This document shows, in pieces, positions 1-9,641 of a DNA stretch of 64,000 nucleotides. Made by a program: the position numbers and the translations under genes. The notes beneath the pieces were generated by a model. It saw only the letters and a list, made by a program, of their open reading frames with translations, was not told the origin of the DNA and made no database searches. Source of the stretch: Microlunatus sagamiharensis (GTDB lineage Bacteria > Actinomycetota > Actinomycetes > Propionibacteriales > Propionibacteriaceae); the NCBI RefSeq assembly GCF_900105785.1, contig NZ_LT629799.1, forward strand, positions 310,001 to 374,000. The letters are read 5' to 3'. Position 1 is the stretch's first letter. Each line of letters opens with the position of its first letter.

Positions 1-824
1 GAGCGCAGCAGCGCCGCCGTGTACGGGTGCCGCGGGGCCGACAGCAGCACCTCGGTCGCGCCCTCCTCGACGACCCGCCCGCCGTACATGACGTCGAGCT
101 CGGAGCAGGTGCTGCTGACGACCGCGAGGTCGTGCGTCACCAGCACCAGCCCGACGCCGTCGTCGCGACGGAGCCGGCCGAGCACGTCGAGCACCTGCTT
201 CTGGATCGTCACGTCGAGCGCCGTGGTGGGCTCGTCCGCCAGGATCAGGCCCGGCTCCGCCGACAGCGCGATGGCGATGCAGACGCGCTGCCGCATGCCG
301 CCCGACAGCTCGTGGGGGAAGGCGCGGTAGCGCTGCTCGGGGTCGCGGATCCCGACCTGCGCGAGCAGGTCGAGCGCCCGGGCCCGGGCCTCGGTCCGGC
401 TCATGCCGAGCCGCTGGCGCGGCACCTCGGCGACCTGGTCGCCGATGCGCATCGTCGGGTTCAGCGCGGTGAGCGCGTCCTGGAAGATCATCGCCATCGT
501 CGAGGAGATGTGCTCGCGGCGCTGCGCCGGGCGCATCCCGGTCACGTCCGTGCCCGCCACGACGACGCTGCCGCCGGTGATCACCGCCGGCGACGGCAGC
601 AGGTCCATCGCCGCGCGCAGGGTCAGGCTCTTGCCCGACCCGGACTCGCCGACCAGCCCGAGGGCCTGCCCGGCGTACGCGGTCAGCGACACCCCACGCA
701 CGGCGTGCAGCCGGCCCGAGGGGAGCGGGATCTCGACGTCGACGTCGTGCAGCTCGAGCACCGGGGTGCCCACCGCCGGGGCGCTGCGCGGCTCGCGCAC
801 GGGTCCGTCCACGAGGGTGCTCAC
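1..824 (-). CDS. Oligopeptide/dipeptide ABC transporter ATP-binding protein (3' end cut by window edge)
   Basis: ATPase of a peptide-type (Dpp/Opp/nickel) importer; it powers uptake through the two permeases encoded just upstream. My reading of the minus strand gives Walker A GESGSGKS near residues 59-66, a Q-loop (IFQD), the signature LSGGMRQRV and Walker B LILADEP followed by the H-loop THD. The GTG start at 824 overlaps the permease stop (GTGA), so translation is coupled. About 274 codons are visible and the frame runs off the left edge, so the C-terminal oligopeptide-transporter region is missing. Family is certain; substrate is not. Confidence 0.9.
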   Translation of the reverse strand, partial: MSTLVDGPVREPRSAPAVGTPVLELHDVDVEIPLPSGRLHAVRGVSLTAYAGQALGLVGESGSGKSLTLRAAMDLLPSPAVITGGSVVVAGTDVTGMRPAQRREHISSTMAMIFQDALTALNPTMRIGDQVAEVPRQRLGMSRTEARARALDLLAQVGIRDPEQRYRAFPHELSGGMRQRVCIAIALSAEPGLILADEPTTALDVTIQKQVLDVLGRLRRDDGVGLVLVTHDLAVVSSTCSELDVMYGGRVVEEGATEVLLSAPRHPYTAALLR

Positions 825-1747
825 CGTCGTCCGCTCCGCTGCACGACGCCGTCGGCGACGAGCGCGAGGGCGAGGCCGGTGACGACCACGGCGAGACCGG
901 GCACCGCGGTCAGGTACCACTTGGTGAACACGAAGTTCTGACCCTCCGAGATCATCGAGCCCCAGTCGGGGGTGGGCGGCGGGACGCCGAGGCCGAGGTA
1001 GCCGAGCGTGACGATGGCCAGGATCGAGAGCACCACGTCGCTCATGGCGAAGACGAACGCCTGCAGCAGCACGTTCGGTAGCAGGTGCCGCAGCAGGATC
1101 CGCCAGGTCGGCAGCCCGCTGGCCCGGGCGGCGAGCGCGTACTCCTGCTCGCGTGCGACCAGCACCTCGCCGCGCACGATGCGGGCGTACGCGACCCAGC
1201 CGACGAGCGTGATCGCGATGTAGATGCTCGCCGTGCCCTGCCCGAGCGCGAAGACCAGGGCGATGATCAGCACGAAGGACGGGAACGCGACGACCATGTC
1301 GACGACGCGCATCAGCACCAGGTCGAACCACCCGCCGAACCAGCCCGCCAGCAGCCCGAGCGTCGTCCCGATGATGAACGGGAACAGCACGGCGAGTGCC
1401 CCCACCCGCAGGTCGACGCGGGCGGCGTACAGGAGCCGGGTGAAGACGTCGCGCCCGAGCTGGTCGGTGCCGAGCAGGTGCCCGTTGCCGGGCGGCTGCA
1501 GGGACGCGGTCAGGTCCTGCTTGATCGGGTCCCACGGGCTCAGCACCGGCGCGAGCACGCCGGCCAGGATGATCACGACCAGCAGCGAGAGCCCGATGAC
1601 CAGCGTCGGGTTGAGCCGCAGCACGCCGTCGCCGGTGCGGTTGCGGAGCCAGGGCAGCCGGGACGGCTGGGTCGGACCGAGCGGCTGGAGCGGCTGGGTG
1701 GGCTCGCCGGGACCCACGGGGCCTGCGGTGAGTGGGGCGGCGCTCAT
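821..1747 (-). CDS. Peptide-type ABC transporter permease, DppC-like
   Basis: Inner-membrane permease of 308 residues, normal for the DppC/OppC family. The N-terminus is Pro/Gln-rich and cytoplasmic (to about residue 35), followed by a first membrane span (LVIGLSLLVVIILAGVLAP) and a BPD-transport domain with the EAA-like loop ALAARASGLPTWRILLRHLLPN. The ATG at 1747 overlaps the stop of the DppB-like gene by ATGA. A longer open frame exists upstream, but it only shadows that gene. It works with the DppB-like permease, the ATPase and the lipoprotein of this operon. Confidence 0.92.
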   Translation of the reverse strand: MSAAPLTAGPVGPGEPTQPLQPLGPTQPSRLPWLRNRTGDGVLRLNPTLVIGLSLLVVIILAGVLAPVLSPWDPIKQDLTASLQPPGNGHLLGTDQLGRDVFTRLLYAARVDLRVGALAVLFPFIIGTTLGLLAGWFGGWFDLVLMRVVDMVVAFPSFVLIIALVFALGQGTASIYIAITLVGWVAYARIVRGEVLVAREQEYALAARASGLPTWRILLRHLLPNVLLQAFVFAMSDVVLSILAIVTLGYLGLGVPPPTPDWGSMISEGQNFVFTKWYLTAVPGLAVVVTGLALALVADGVVQRSGRR

Positions 1748-2685
1748 GCGAGCTCGATCCGCGGGTCGAGGGCGGCGTGGGCGAGGTCGGTCAGCAGGTT
1801 GACCGCGACGACCATCAGCGCGAAGACGAGCGTCACACCCTGCACCACGGGGAAGTCCCGGTTGAAGATCGCGTCGAGCATCATCGTGCCCATCCCCGGT
1901 AGCGCGAAGACGCGCTCGACGACCAGCGTGCTGCCCACGAGGTAGGCGATGTTGACGCCGAGCACGGTGATCGAGGAGACCGCGGCGTTGCGCAGCGTGT
2001 GCGCGGTGATCACGCGGCGGTGGGACAGCCCCTTGGCGCGCGCGGTCACGACGTAGTCGCTGTCGAGCACGCCGATCATGGACGTCCGCAGGCTGCGGAT
2101 GAGGATCGGCGTCAGGGCCAGCGCGATGGTCAGCCCGGGCAGCACGATCGAGCTGAGGTGCTGCACCGGGGTCTTGCCGAAGCCCGACACCGGGAAGGCG
2201 TGCACCTTGAGCGCCAGCAGCAGCACGAGCATGATCCCGACCCAGAAGGTCGGCATGCCCAGCCCGACGAGCGGCACGGCCCGCACCACCTGGTCGGCGA
2301 TCCGGTCGCGGTGCGTCGCGGCGAGGACGGCCAGCGGAACGCTGATCAGCAGCGCCAGCACCGTCGCCGCGACGAGCAGCCACAGCGTCGCCGGGAGCCG
2401 GTCGGCCAGCAGCGAGCTGACGTCGGTGTCGTACAGGATCGAGCGCCCGAGGTCGCCGTGGAGCAGCCGGCCCAGGAACGACAGGTACTGCTCCCAGATC
2501 GGGCGGTCCAGCCCGAACTTCACGTGCAGCGCGGCGACGGCCTCGTCCGTGGCCCGCACGCCGAGCAGCGTGCGGGCCGGGTCGCCCGGCACCAGGTGGA
2601 TCAGGAAGAACACGATCACCGAGATGCCGAGCAGGACCGGGACGGTCGAGAGCAGCCGACGGCCGACGTACGCGACGTGCCTCAC
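1744..2685 (-). CDS. Peptide-type ABC transporter permease, DppB-like
   Basis: Inner-membrane permease of 313 residues, typical DppB/OppB length. It opens with the usual first helix (RRLLSTVPVLLGISVIVFFL) and the VPGDPARTLLG segment of this family. The periplasmic region carries the usual FGLDRPIWEQYLSFL stretch, and the cytoplasmic EAA-type loop is YVVTARAKGLSHRRVITAHT. The GTG start at 2685 overlaps the stop of the binding-protein gene (GTGA). It forms the membrane channel with the DppC-like protein. Confidence 0.93.
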   Translation of the reverse strand: MRHVAYVGRRLLSTVPVLLGISVIVFFLIHLVPGDPARTLLGVRATDEAVAALHVKFGLDRPIWEQYLSFLGRLLHGDLGRSILYDTDVSSLLADRLPATLWLLVAATVLALLISVPLAVLAATHRDRIADQVVRAVPLVGLGMPTFWVGIMLVLLLALKVHAFPVSGFGKTPVQHLSSIVLPGLTIALALTPILIRSLRTSMIGVLDSDYVVTARAKGLSHRRVITAHTLRNAAVSSITVLGVNIAYLVGSTLVVERVFALPGMGTMMLDAIFNRDFPVVQGVTLVFALMVVAVNLLTDLAHAALDPRIELA

Positions 2686-4232
2686 GAGCCGAGCGTCACG
2701 TCTTCGAGGTGGTAGTTCCCGGTCGGGTAGACCTGGAAGCCGCTCACCTTGGTGCTGTAGGCGTAGCTGAAGGGGGAGTAGTAGAGGAAGCCCATGAAGG
2801 CGTCCTCGGCGGCCTGCTTCTGGATCGCGGAGTAGAGCTCCTGGCGCCCGGCCGTGTCGAAGGTCTGCTGCGCCTTCTTCGTGTCGGCGATGACGGTCGG
2901 GTTGTCATAGCTGGTGTAGAAGGAGTGGCTGCCGGCGTCGGGGTCGACCGCGAAGGTGACGAGCTCGTCGGGGTCGGCGATGTCCATCGTCCAGTAGGAG
3001 TGGCTGATCTGGTACTTCTGCTCCTGCTGCAGGTCGTGCGCCGCGCTCGGGTCGACGTTCTGGATCTTCATGTCGATGCCCAGCTCCTTGAGCGAGGACT
3101 GCAGGACCTGGGCGAGCGCCTGGTCGGTGCTGTCGCCGGAGGAGGCGAGGAAGGTCGTCGAGAAGCCGTTCGGCACCGAGGACTGGGCCATCTCCTCCTT
3201 GGCCTTGGCCATGTCGTACGTGATGCCCGGCGTCGCCGCGTCGTAGAAGGGGACGTTCGGCATGAGGAACGAGTTCGCGGGCGTCCCGTTGCCGAAGAGC
3301 AGCGTCTTGACCAGGGCCTCGCGGTCGATGGCGTAGGAGATCGCCCGGCGCACGTGCACGTCGTCGTACGGCTTCTCGTTCTGGTTCATCATGATGTAGT
3401 CGGTCTTGGTGCTGGGGAAGAGGTCGACCTTGACGTTCGGCTGGCCCTTGAGCTGCTCGAGCGTCGAGAACGGCGGGTTCTCGTTGATCTGCGCCTGGCC
3501 GCCCTGGATCTGCACGTTGCGCGAGTTGTCGTCGGGGACGACCTTCCAGGTCACGCTGTCCAGAGCCGGCTTGCCCGCGTCCCAGTAGGTGGGGTTCTTC
3601 TTCAGCTGGATCTCGGTGCCCTTGTTCCAGTGGTCCCAGACGAACGGGCCGGTCCCGATCGGGGCCTTGTAGAAGTCGTCGTGGCTCTTGCCGGCGTAGT
3701 CCTTCGGCAGGACCGCGTTGTTGAAGTTCGCGAGATCGGCCAGCAGCGGGGACCACGGGTACTTGGTCTTGATCACCACGGTCGCGTCGTCGGGCGCCTC
3801 GACCGACTTGATCGCCACGTCGAGGAACTCCCAGCCGCCCTTGGTCGCGCGGGCCTTGTCCAGGCTGAACTTCACGTCCGCCGAGGTCATCGGCTGGCCG
3901 TTGCTGAACTTCACGCCCTGCTTGAGCTTGAAGGTCCAGGTCAGCTTGTCGTCGCTGAGCGTGTGGCTCTCGGCCAGCAGCGGCTTGACGTCCTTGCCGT
4001 CGGGCGTGACCTCGTAGAGCGACTCGAACATCTGCTGGAAGACCCAGATCGAGGAGTTGGAGAACACCATCGTGTTGTCCATCGAGACGCTGTCCTGGGG
4101 CCGGACGATCACGAGGTCGCCCCCGGCGGCGCCGGAGGTCGAGGTCGACGGGGTGGAGCCGTTGTCGGCACAGGCCGCGGCTCCGCCGAGGCAGAGCACG
4201 GCGGTGACGAGGGCGGCGAGGGGCTTGCGCAC
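2682..4232 (-). CDS. Extracellular solute-binding lipoprotein, family 5 (peptide/oligopeptide type)
   Basis: 516-residue SBP_bac_5 receptor that feeds the DppB/DppC-like permeases. The N-terminus MRKPLAALVTAVLCLGGAAAC is a lipoprotein signal with the modified Cys at residue 21, so it is anchored on the outer face of the membrane. Family features include FESLYEVTPDGKDVKPLLAE, the WTFKLKQGVKFSNG motif and the C-terminal YSPFSYAYSTKVSGFQVYP. The GTG start at 4232 is set by GGAGG five bases upstream. First gene of a four-gene operon, divergent from the reductase-amidase gene; the ligand cannot be read from sequence. Confidence 0.93.
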   Translation of the reverse strand: MRKPLAALVTAVLCLGGAAACADNGSTPSTSTSGAAGGDLVIVRPQDSVSMDNTMVFSNSSIWVFQQMFESLYEVTPDGKDVKPLLAESHTLSDDKLTWTFKLKQGVKFSNGQPMTSADVKFSLDKARATKGGWEFLDVAIKSVEAPDDATVVIKTKYPWSPLLADLANFNNAVLPKDYAGKSHDDFYKAPIGTGPFVWDHWNKGTEIQLKKNPTYWDAGKPALDSVTWKVVPDDNSRNVQIQGGQAQINENPPFSTLEQLKGQPNVKVDLFPSTKTDYIMMNQNEKPYDDVHVRRAISYAIDREALVKTLLFGNGTPANSFLMPNVPFYDAATPGITYDMAKAKEEMAQSSVPNGFSTTFLASSGDSTDQALAQVLQSSLKELGIDMKIQNVDPSAAHDLQQEQKYQISHSYWTMDIADPDELVTFAVDPDAGSHSFYTSYDNPTVIADTKKAQQTFDTAGRQELYSAIQKQAAEDAFMGFLYYSPFSYAYSTKVSGFQVYPTGNYHLEDVTLGS

Positions 4233-4321
4233 GAGGTCCTCCGAGGGTGGGGCGGATGGTCGTCAGGCGGGGTGTCGAGCGGGGTGGTGAGCGGTCGAGC
4301 AGCAGGCGAAGGCTGAACGAG

Positions 4322-4340
4322 TACTGAGATATCAGCAGTA
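4322..4340. promoter_or_regulatory. AT-rich partial inverted repeat in divergent promoter region
   Basis: TACTG and CAGTA (4322-4326 and 4336-4340) flank GATATC in the intergenic region between the transporter operon and the reductase-amidase gene. It is the only AT-rich island in the gap, so it is a candidate operator, perhaps for the GntR/FCD regulator at 8163-8843. No second copy was seen. Confidence 0.35.
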
Positions 4341-4406
4341 AGTCACGTGGATGTTAAGGCTTCGTGTCGGCTTGCGGTACCCCCCGCCGCCCCGCATGCT
4401 TCAGCC

Positions 4407-6548
4407 GTGCGCACGGTCGTGGTCGGGGCGGGAGCGGTGGGTGGCGTGGTCGCGGCCCACCTCGTACGAGGTGGTCACGACGTCCTGCTGTGCGACGCCG
4501 ACCCCGACCAGGTGGCCGCGCTCGATGCGGCCGGCCTCACGATCGCGCGCCAGCCGCAGGACGTCACCGGGCAGGACGTCGTCGTGCCGGTCACGGCGGT
4601 GCTCCCGACCGCGCTGCCCGAGCGGGTCGACCGCGTGCTGCTGGCCGTGAAGTCCCACCACACGCGGGCGGCGCTCGAGCCGCTGCGCCACCGGCTGGCG
4701 CCCGACGGCTACGTCGTCACCCTGCAGAACGGCATGACCGGCGCGGTGGTCGACGACGTGCTCGGGCCCGGCCGGCGGGTCAGCGCCTTCGTCAACTTCG
4801 GGGCCGACGTCGTCGAGCCGGGCGTGGTCGCGCAGGGCAACGTCGCGACCGTCCGGGTCGGCGAGCCGGGCGGCGGGATCAGCGATCGGGTGCGTGAGGT
4901 GGCCGCGCTGCTCCCGTACGCCGAGGCGACCGACAACATCGACGGCTACCTGTGGAGCAAGGAGGCGTACGGGGCGATGCTCTTCGCCACCGCCGTCTCC
5001 GACCTGACCATCGCCGAGGCGCTGGGCGCGGCCGCGTACCGGCCGCTGTTCCTGGCGCTGGCCCGCGAGGTCGTCGAGCGGGCACCCGTGCGGCTCGAGA
5101 CGTTCGACGGCTTCGACCCCGGCGACCTGGAGGGTTCGCTGGAGCGGCTCGTCGCCTTCAACGCCGCGAGCGGCAAGGCGCGGACCGGGGTCTGGCGCGA
5201 CCTCGCCGTCCGGCACCGCAAGACCGAGGTCGACGACCTCGACGCCGTCGGCGGGCCGCTGGTCCACCAGGTCGCGGCGCTGGTCCGCTCCATCGAGGCG
5301 GGGGAGCGGCGGTGCGAGACCGCGAACCTCGACCTGCTCGCCGCGTACGAGCGCCTGGAGAGGGTCGGCCGACCGCTGGCCGCGGTGGTCGAGGCTCTGC
5401 CCGCCCCGCGTCGGGCGCCCGACGGGCCGCTGCTCGGCGTGCAGGTCGCGGTCAAGGACATGATCGACGTCGCCGGGGTGGTCCGGGGCAACGGCAACCC
5501 GCGCTCCATGGCGGAGGGCGCGCCGGCGGAGCAGGACGCACCCGTCGTGGCCCGGTTGCGGGCGGCCGGCGCCGACGTCTTCGCCACCGCCGCGCTGCTC
5601 GAGTACGCCGCGGGCGCGCAGCACCCCGGGCTCGCGGAGGCCCGGAACCCGGCGGACCCGACGAGGACCGCGGGCGGGTCCAGCGGGGGTTCGGCGGCCC
5701 TGGTCGCCGCCGGCGTCTGCGCCGCCGCGCTCGGCACCGACACCGGCGGCTCGATCCGCATCCCCGCCTCCTACTGCGGCTGCGTCGGGATCAAGCCGAC
5801 CCACGGCCTCGTGCCCGTCGACGGCGTCACGCCGCTGTCGCCCTCCCTCGACCACGTCGGGGTGCTCGCGGTCGACGTGCCGACGGCCGCGCGGGTCCTC
5901 GGCGCGGTCGCCGACCTGGGTCCGCTGCCCGCACTCCTAGCCGCGACGGCGCTGCGGGTCGGGGTGCTGGTCGCCGAGCTCGCCGACCCGGCGGTCGAGC
6001 CGGGCACCCGGGCGGCGGTGCAGGCGGCGCTCGACCGGCTCGTCGCGGCCGGGGCGCAGGTCAGGGAGGTCGACGTCGCCCCGCTGCGGGCGCTCCACGC
6101 GACCTTCGAGCCGGTCCTGCTCCACGAGGCGTGGCGCGAGCACGAGGCCCTGGCCGCCGACCCGGACTGGTTCGGTCCCGACACCGACCGGCTGCTGCGC
6201 CTCGGCCGTGACGTGACGCCCGAGCAGCACGCCGCGGCGCTGGCCCGACGGGCCGAGCTGCTGCCCGCGGCCGATCGCATGCTCGACGGGGTCGACGTGC
6301 TGCTCGGCCCCGCCGTCGCCTTCACCGCGCCGGGCACGACGCCGGTGATCGACTCCGAGGCGGGCGCGGTCGAGGGCCTGTTCTCGATGGGCGCGAACCT
6401 CACCGGCTGGCCCGCGCTCGTGCTGCCCTGCGGCCACGACGACGGCCTGCCCGTCGGGGTGGAGCTGATGGGTCGCCGCGGTGGCGACGCCGCGCTGCTC
6501 GCGGCGGCGGCGACCGTCGAACGGGTGCTCGGAGAGGTGGACGCATGA
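4407..6548 (+). CDS. Bifunctional fusion: ketopantoate reductase-like (ApbA/PanE) domain plus amidase-signature domain
   Basis: 713 residues in one uninterrupted frame. Residues 1-330 are an ApbA/PanE-type NADPH reductase: [11 protein letters not shown]ossmann motif, [13 protein letters not shown] (the QN of the family) and the catalytic-lysine region [12 protein letters not shown]. Residues about 345-713 are an amidase-signature hydrolase with an intact triad: K350 (AVKDM), S425 (GGSSGGS) and S449 ([10 protein letters not shown]). The 75- and 24-residue spacings match GatA. The linker is short, so the amidase lacks part of its usual N-terminus. I start at GTG 4407, just before the Rossmann strand; no clear ribosome site is visible, and upstream in-frame starts give no family match. 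Stop overlaps the SDR start (ATGA). Likely an amide-cleaving/2-oxoacid-reducing step of a catabolic unit; substrate unknown. Confidence 0.85.
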   Translation: MRTVVVGAGAVGGVVAAHLVRGGHDVLLCDADPDQVAALDAAGLTIARQPQDVTGQDVVVPVTAVLPTALPERVDRVLLAVKSHHTRAALEPLRHRLAPDGYVVTLQNGMTGAVVDDVLGPGRRVSAFVNFGADVVEPGVVAQGNVATVRVGEPGGGISDRVREVAALLPYAEATDNIDGYLWSKEAYGAMLFATAVSDLTIAEALGAAAYRPLFLALAREVVERAPVRLETFDGFDPGDLEGSLERLVAFNAASGKARTGVWRDLAVRHRKTEVDDLDAVGGPLVHQVAALVRSIEAGERRCETANLDLLAAYERLERVGRPLAAVVEALPAPRRAPDGPLLGVQVAVKDMIDVAGVVRGNGNPRSMAEGAPAEQDAPVVARLRAAGADVFATAALLEYAAGAQHPGLAEARNPADPTRTAGGSSGGSAALVAAGVCAAALGTDTGGSIRIPASYCGCVGIKPTHGLVPVDGVTPLSPSLDHVGVLAVDVPTAARVLGAVADLGPLPALLAATALRVGVLVAELADPAVEPGTRAAVQAALDRLVAAGAQVREVDVAPLRALHATFEPVLLHEAWREHEALAADPDWFGPDTDRLLRLGRDVTPEQHAAALARRAELLPAADRMLDGVDVLLGPAVAFTAPGTTPVIDSEAGAVEGLFSMGANLTGWPALVLPCGHDDGLPVGVELMGRRGGDAALLAAAATVERVLGEVDA

Positions 6549-7258
6549 CGGGACTGGCAGGCCGGACCGCGGTGGTGACGGGGGCCGCGCACGGGATCGG
6601 GGCGGCGATCGTGGCCGCCCTCCAGGCCGACGGGGCGACCGTGCACGGCCTCGACCTCGAGGCCGAGGGCGAGCTGCGCGTCGACGTCAGCGACGCGGCC
6701 GCGGTCGGGGCGTTCGTCGACCGGGTCGGACCGGTCGACGTGCTCGTGAACAACGCCGGCGGCGTCCGCGGCCAGACCGGCCGCCCGCTCGAGGAGGTCA
6801 CCGACGACGACTGGCGGTCGGTGGTCGACGCGAACCTGACGAGCACGTTCGTCTGCACCCGCGCCGTCGTGCCCGGCATGAAGTCGCGCGGCTGGGGCCG
6901 GATCGTCAACATCTCCTCGGGCGCCGGCCGGAGCGTGAGCCTGACCGGCATCCAGGCCTACGCGAGCGCCAAGGCAGGCCAGATCGGCCTGACGCGGCAG
7001 ACCGCGCACGAGCTGGGGCAGTTCGGGATCACGGTGAACTGCATCGCGCCCGGCTTCGTCCTCTCCAACCCGAGCACGCAGCGCCAGTGGGAGTCGTACG
7101 GGCCCGAGGGCCAGGCCGCGCTCGTCGCGGGCATCGCGACGCGCCGGCTGGGGCAGCCCGAGGACATCGCCAACGCCGTGCGGTTCTTCACCGCCGAGGC
7201 GTCGTCGTGGGTGACCGGGCAGACCATCGCCGTCGACGGCGGGCACGGGATCTTCTGA
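6545..7258 (+). CDS. Short-chain dehydrogenase/reductase (SDR)
   Basis: 237-residue classical SDR. It has the dinucleotide-binding motif [12 protein letters not shown] near the N-terminus, NNAG, the catalytic Ser in IVNISSGAG, and YASAK (Tyr and Lys of the triad), ending in the usual [11 protein letters not shown] and DGGHG segments. It probably oxidises or reduces an alcohol/ketone intermediate released by the neighbouring amidase or hydrolase. ATG overlaps the stop of the fusion gene, so it is co-translated. Specificity is not predictable. Confidence 0.9.
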   Translation: MTGLAGRTAVVTGAAHGIGAAIVAALQADGATVHGLDLEAEGELRVDVSDAAAVGAFVDRVGPVDVLVNNAGGVRGQTGRPLEEVTDDDWRSVVDANLTSTFVCTRAVVPGMKSRGWGRIVNISSGAGRSVSLTGIQAYASAKAGQIGLTRQTAHELGQFGITVNCIAPGFVLSNPSTQRQWESYGPEGQAALVAGIATRRLGQPEDIANAVRFFTAEASSWVTGQTIAVDGGHGIF

Positions 7259-7277
7259 TGATCGAGGGAGTCGCACG

Positions 7278-8135
7278 ATGAGGGTGAGCATCAACGGGGC
7301 GGAGCTCGAGGTCGAGGTCCTCGGCGACGACGGCAGCGAGGCGGCGCAGGCCAAGCCGCTGCTCGTCGCGCACCACGGCGGCGGCGGGATCGGGTCAATG
7401 GCCGAGCCGCGCTCGACGTTCGGTCCGCTGGCCGACCGCTTCCGCGTGCTCGTCTTCGACGCCCGCGGGTGCGGGCGCAGCGAAGCCGTCCCGCCGTACA
7501 GCCACGCCCAGTGGGTCGCCGACGTCGACGCGCTGCGGGCGTGGGCCGGGGCCGAGCGCTGCGTGGTCGCGGGCGGTTCGTACGGCGGGTTCATCGCGCT
7601 GGAGTACGCCCTCGCGCACCCGGACCGGACGCAGGCCGTCGTGCTCCGCGACACCTCCCCGGACTCGTCCAACCTTGCGCTCGCGTACGAGAACGCGCGG
7701 CAGCAGAACCGCGTGGAGATCGACTGGGAGCACTTCGACCGCTACTGGCAGGGCCGCGTCCGCAGCGACGACGAGCTCAAGGCGCTGTGGGCCGAGCTGA
7801 TCCCGCTGTACGACCACGACCCGGACCCGGCCCGCGCGGCCGCCTCGGTGGAGGCCGGGATCTACCGCCACGAGTCCCACAACTGGTGCTTCCAGCACAA
7901 CATGCCGGCCTACGACCTCAAGCCGCGGCTGGGTGAGGTTCGCTGCCCGGTGCTCGTCACCGTCGGCCGCTACGACTGGGTCACCCCGGTGTCGATGTCG
8001 GAGACCATCGCCTCCCTCGTGCCCGACGGACGGCTCGTGGTCTTCGAGGAGTCTGGCCACTCGCCCCAGGTCGAGGAGCGCGACGCCTTCCTCGCCACCG
8101 TCCGCGGCTTCCTCGACGAGGCCGTCCCCGCCTGA
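7278..8135 (+). CDS. Alpha/beta hydrolase, proline-iminopeptidase-like
   Basis: 285-residue alpha/beta-hydrolase fold protein. Features are the oxyanion-hole region HHGGGGIGSM, VFDARGCGRSE, the nucleophile elbow GGSYGG (catalytic Ser), a late acid (VGRYDWVTP) and the C-terminal catalytic His (EESGHSPQVEE). Ribosome site GAGGGAG lies six bases before the ATG at 7278. It follows the SDR by 19 bases. The best family resemblance is to proline iminopeptidase and related hydrolases, which fits a peptide- or amide-degrading unit fed by the upstream ABC transporter. Confidence 0.88.
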   Translation: MRVSINGAELEVEVLGDDGSEAAQAKPLLVAHHGGGGIGSMAEPRSTFGPLADRFRVLVFDARGCGRSEAVPPYSHAQWVADVDALRAWAGAERCVVAGGSYGGFIALEYALAHPDRTQAVVLRDTSPDSSNLALAYENARQQNRVEIDWEHFDRYWQGRVRSDDELKALWAELIPLYDHDPDPARAAASVEAGIYRHESHNWCFQHNMPAYDLKPRLGEVRCPVLVTVGRYDWVTPVSMSETIASLVPDGRLVVFEESGHSPQVEERDAFLATVRGFLDEAVPA

Positions 8136-8162
8136 GCCGGGCGGCAGGTCGCTCCGGCACGG

Positions 8163-8843
8163 TCAGTGCCGGAACGCGTCCTGGATCGTCCCGCGCGAGA
8201 CGGCGAGGTGGTCGCGCATGGCCTGCTCGGCCGCGTCGGAGTCGCCCGCGGCGACGGCGTCGATCAGCTCGGCGTGGGAGAGCATGGCCGCCCCGCGCGG
8301 CTCGTGGGTCGTCCAGTAGGAGCGCCAGAAGCGCAGGCTGTGCTGCAGCAGCCGCTCGACGGCCTCGACGAGCAGGTCGTTGCACGTCATCTCCACCAGG
8401 TGGGCGTGGATGGCGTGGTCGGCGTGCAGGTGCTGCTCGATGGCGTCGCTGGCCCGGACCTCGTCGGCCGAGTCCGCCAGCGCGCGCAGCCGCTCGAGCT
8501 GGGCCGGGGTCGCCCGGCGCGCAGCGAGGTGCGCGACGCCGCACTCGATCGCCTCGCGCGCCTCGAACATCGCCAGCACCTCCGCGAGCCCGAGCGGGGT
8601 GACGAAGGTGCCGCGGCGGGGCACCACGGAGACGAAGCGGTCGACGGCCAGCCGGGCGAGGGCCTCCCGGACCGGCATCCGGCCGAAGCCCGTGCTGGCC
8701 GCGAGCTGTTGCTCGTTGAGCACGGCGCCGGGCGGCAGGCGGAGGTCGACGACCATGTCCCGCAGCTGGAGGTAGGCCAGGTCGCTGGCTCTCGGTTCCG
8801 GGGCCGTGAGCAGCAGCGAACCCGGATCCGGTGCGTGCCCCAT
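8163..8843 (-). CDS. GntR-family regulator with FCD ligand domain
   Basis: 226-residue FadR-subfamily regulator. The N-terminal winged helix (about 20-85) contains LQLRDMVVDLRLPPGAVLNE and MPVREALARLAVD; the C-terminal FCD domain has the His/Asp-rich helices (HLHADHAIHAH, HAELIDAVAAGD) that usually bind a metal and a small carboxylate. It is convergent with the hydrolase, with 27 bases between the two stops, and is the natural candidate regulator of the transporter/amidase unit. Its operator is not proven; see 4322-4340. Confidence 0.9.
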   Translation of the reverse strand: MGHAPDPGSLLLTAPEPRASDLAYLQLRDMVVDLRLPPGAVLNEQQLAASTGFGRMPVREALARLAVDRFVSVVPRRGTFVTPLGLAEVLAMFEAREAIECGVAHLAARRATPAQLERLRALADSADEVRASDAIEQHLHADHAIHAHLVEMTCNDLLVEAVERLLQHSLRFWRSYWTTHEPRGAAMLSHAELIDAVAAGDSDAAEQAMRDHLAVSRGTIQDAFRH

Positions 8844-8985
8844 GCCGTCCGTCCTCCCCCTCGCCGGTCGCGGCCGACCAGGTCGGCAGCGGCTCGTGCG
8901 CGGGGTCCCGTGCCGGGCGGTCGGTCTGTACGCGGCTCAGCATAAGGTCGCCCCGCGCAGCTCACCCCAGCCCAGCCCCGCCCCG

Positions 8986-9609
8986 TCATCCCTGCCGGTG
9001 CTGGCCGAGCGTGCCGATCGCGAGGGGATCGGGCTCCCGACGCTGCCGGTCACGTCGCAGGGCCGGCCCGGCGAGCAGCGCCGCACCGATGGCGACGACG
9101 TGCCCGACGGCCGGCACGTCGAGCCGGGTCAGCCCGCCGAAGAGGTGGGGCGCCAGGGCAGCGAACCCCAGCCCCGACGCGACCCGGCCACCGGTGGCAC
9201 CCAGCACGAGCCCGAGGACCAGGGCCGGGGCGACGACGTACGAGGGTCCGACGTCGATCATGGAGCGCGCGGTCCCCGGCGCGTCACCGAGGCGGATCTG
9301 CAGCGCCAGGACGGACTGGCTCACGAGCGTGCCGAGCACGTGGGTCGAGGCGAGCAGGCCGGCGAGGCGGAGGCCGCCCAGCGCCTGCCCCGCGGCGCCG
9401 AGCCCGATCAGCGCCAGCGCGGCGAGGGCGAGCACGTCGCTCTCCGCGACGAACGCCGAACCCGCGAGCGCCTGCACCGGGTGGTCGGCGAGGTTGTCCA
9501 GGTCCGTGCTGAGGTAGGCCAGCCACGCGTCGCGCACCGGCGCCGGGCGCGAGGCGACCGCCGTGGCGACGACCCCGAACAGCGACGCGTACGCCAGCGC
9601 GACCCGCAC
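8986..9609 (-). CDS. Rhomboid-like multi-pass membrane protein
   Basis: 207 residues with about six hydrophobic segments and a basic C-terminal tail (RRDRQRREPD). The segment LSTDLDNLADHPVQALAGSAFV resembles the start of actinobacterial rhomboid-like membrane proteins. I do not see the GxSG serine of active rhomboid proteases, so it may be a non-proteolytic relative. It is the last gene of the dprE operon, 32 bases after dprE2; a role in the envelope is inferred from position only. Confidence 0.6.
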   Translation of the reverse strand: MRVALAYASLFGVVATAVASRPAPVRDAWLAYLSTDLDNLADHPVQALAGSAFVAESDVLALAALALIGLGAAGQALGGLRLAGLLASTHVLGTLVSQSVLALQIRLGDAPGTARSMIDVGPSYVVAPALVLGLVLGATGGRVASGLGFAALAPHLFGGLTRLDVPAVGHVVAIGAALLAGPALRRDRQRREPDPLAIGTLGQHRQG

Positions 9610-9641
9610 AGTCCTAGTCCGGCCCCGCCGCGCGACGCGGG

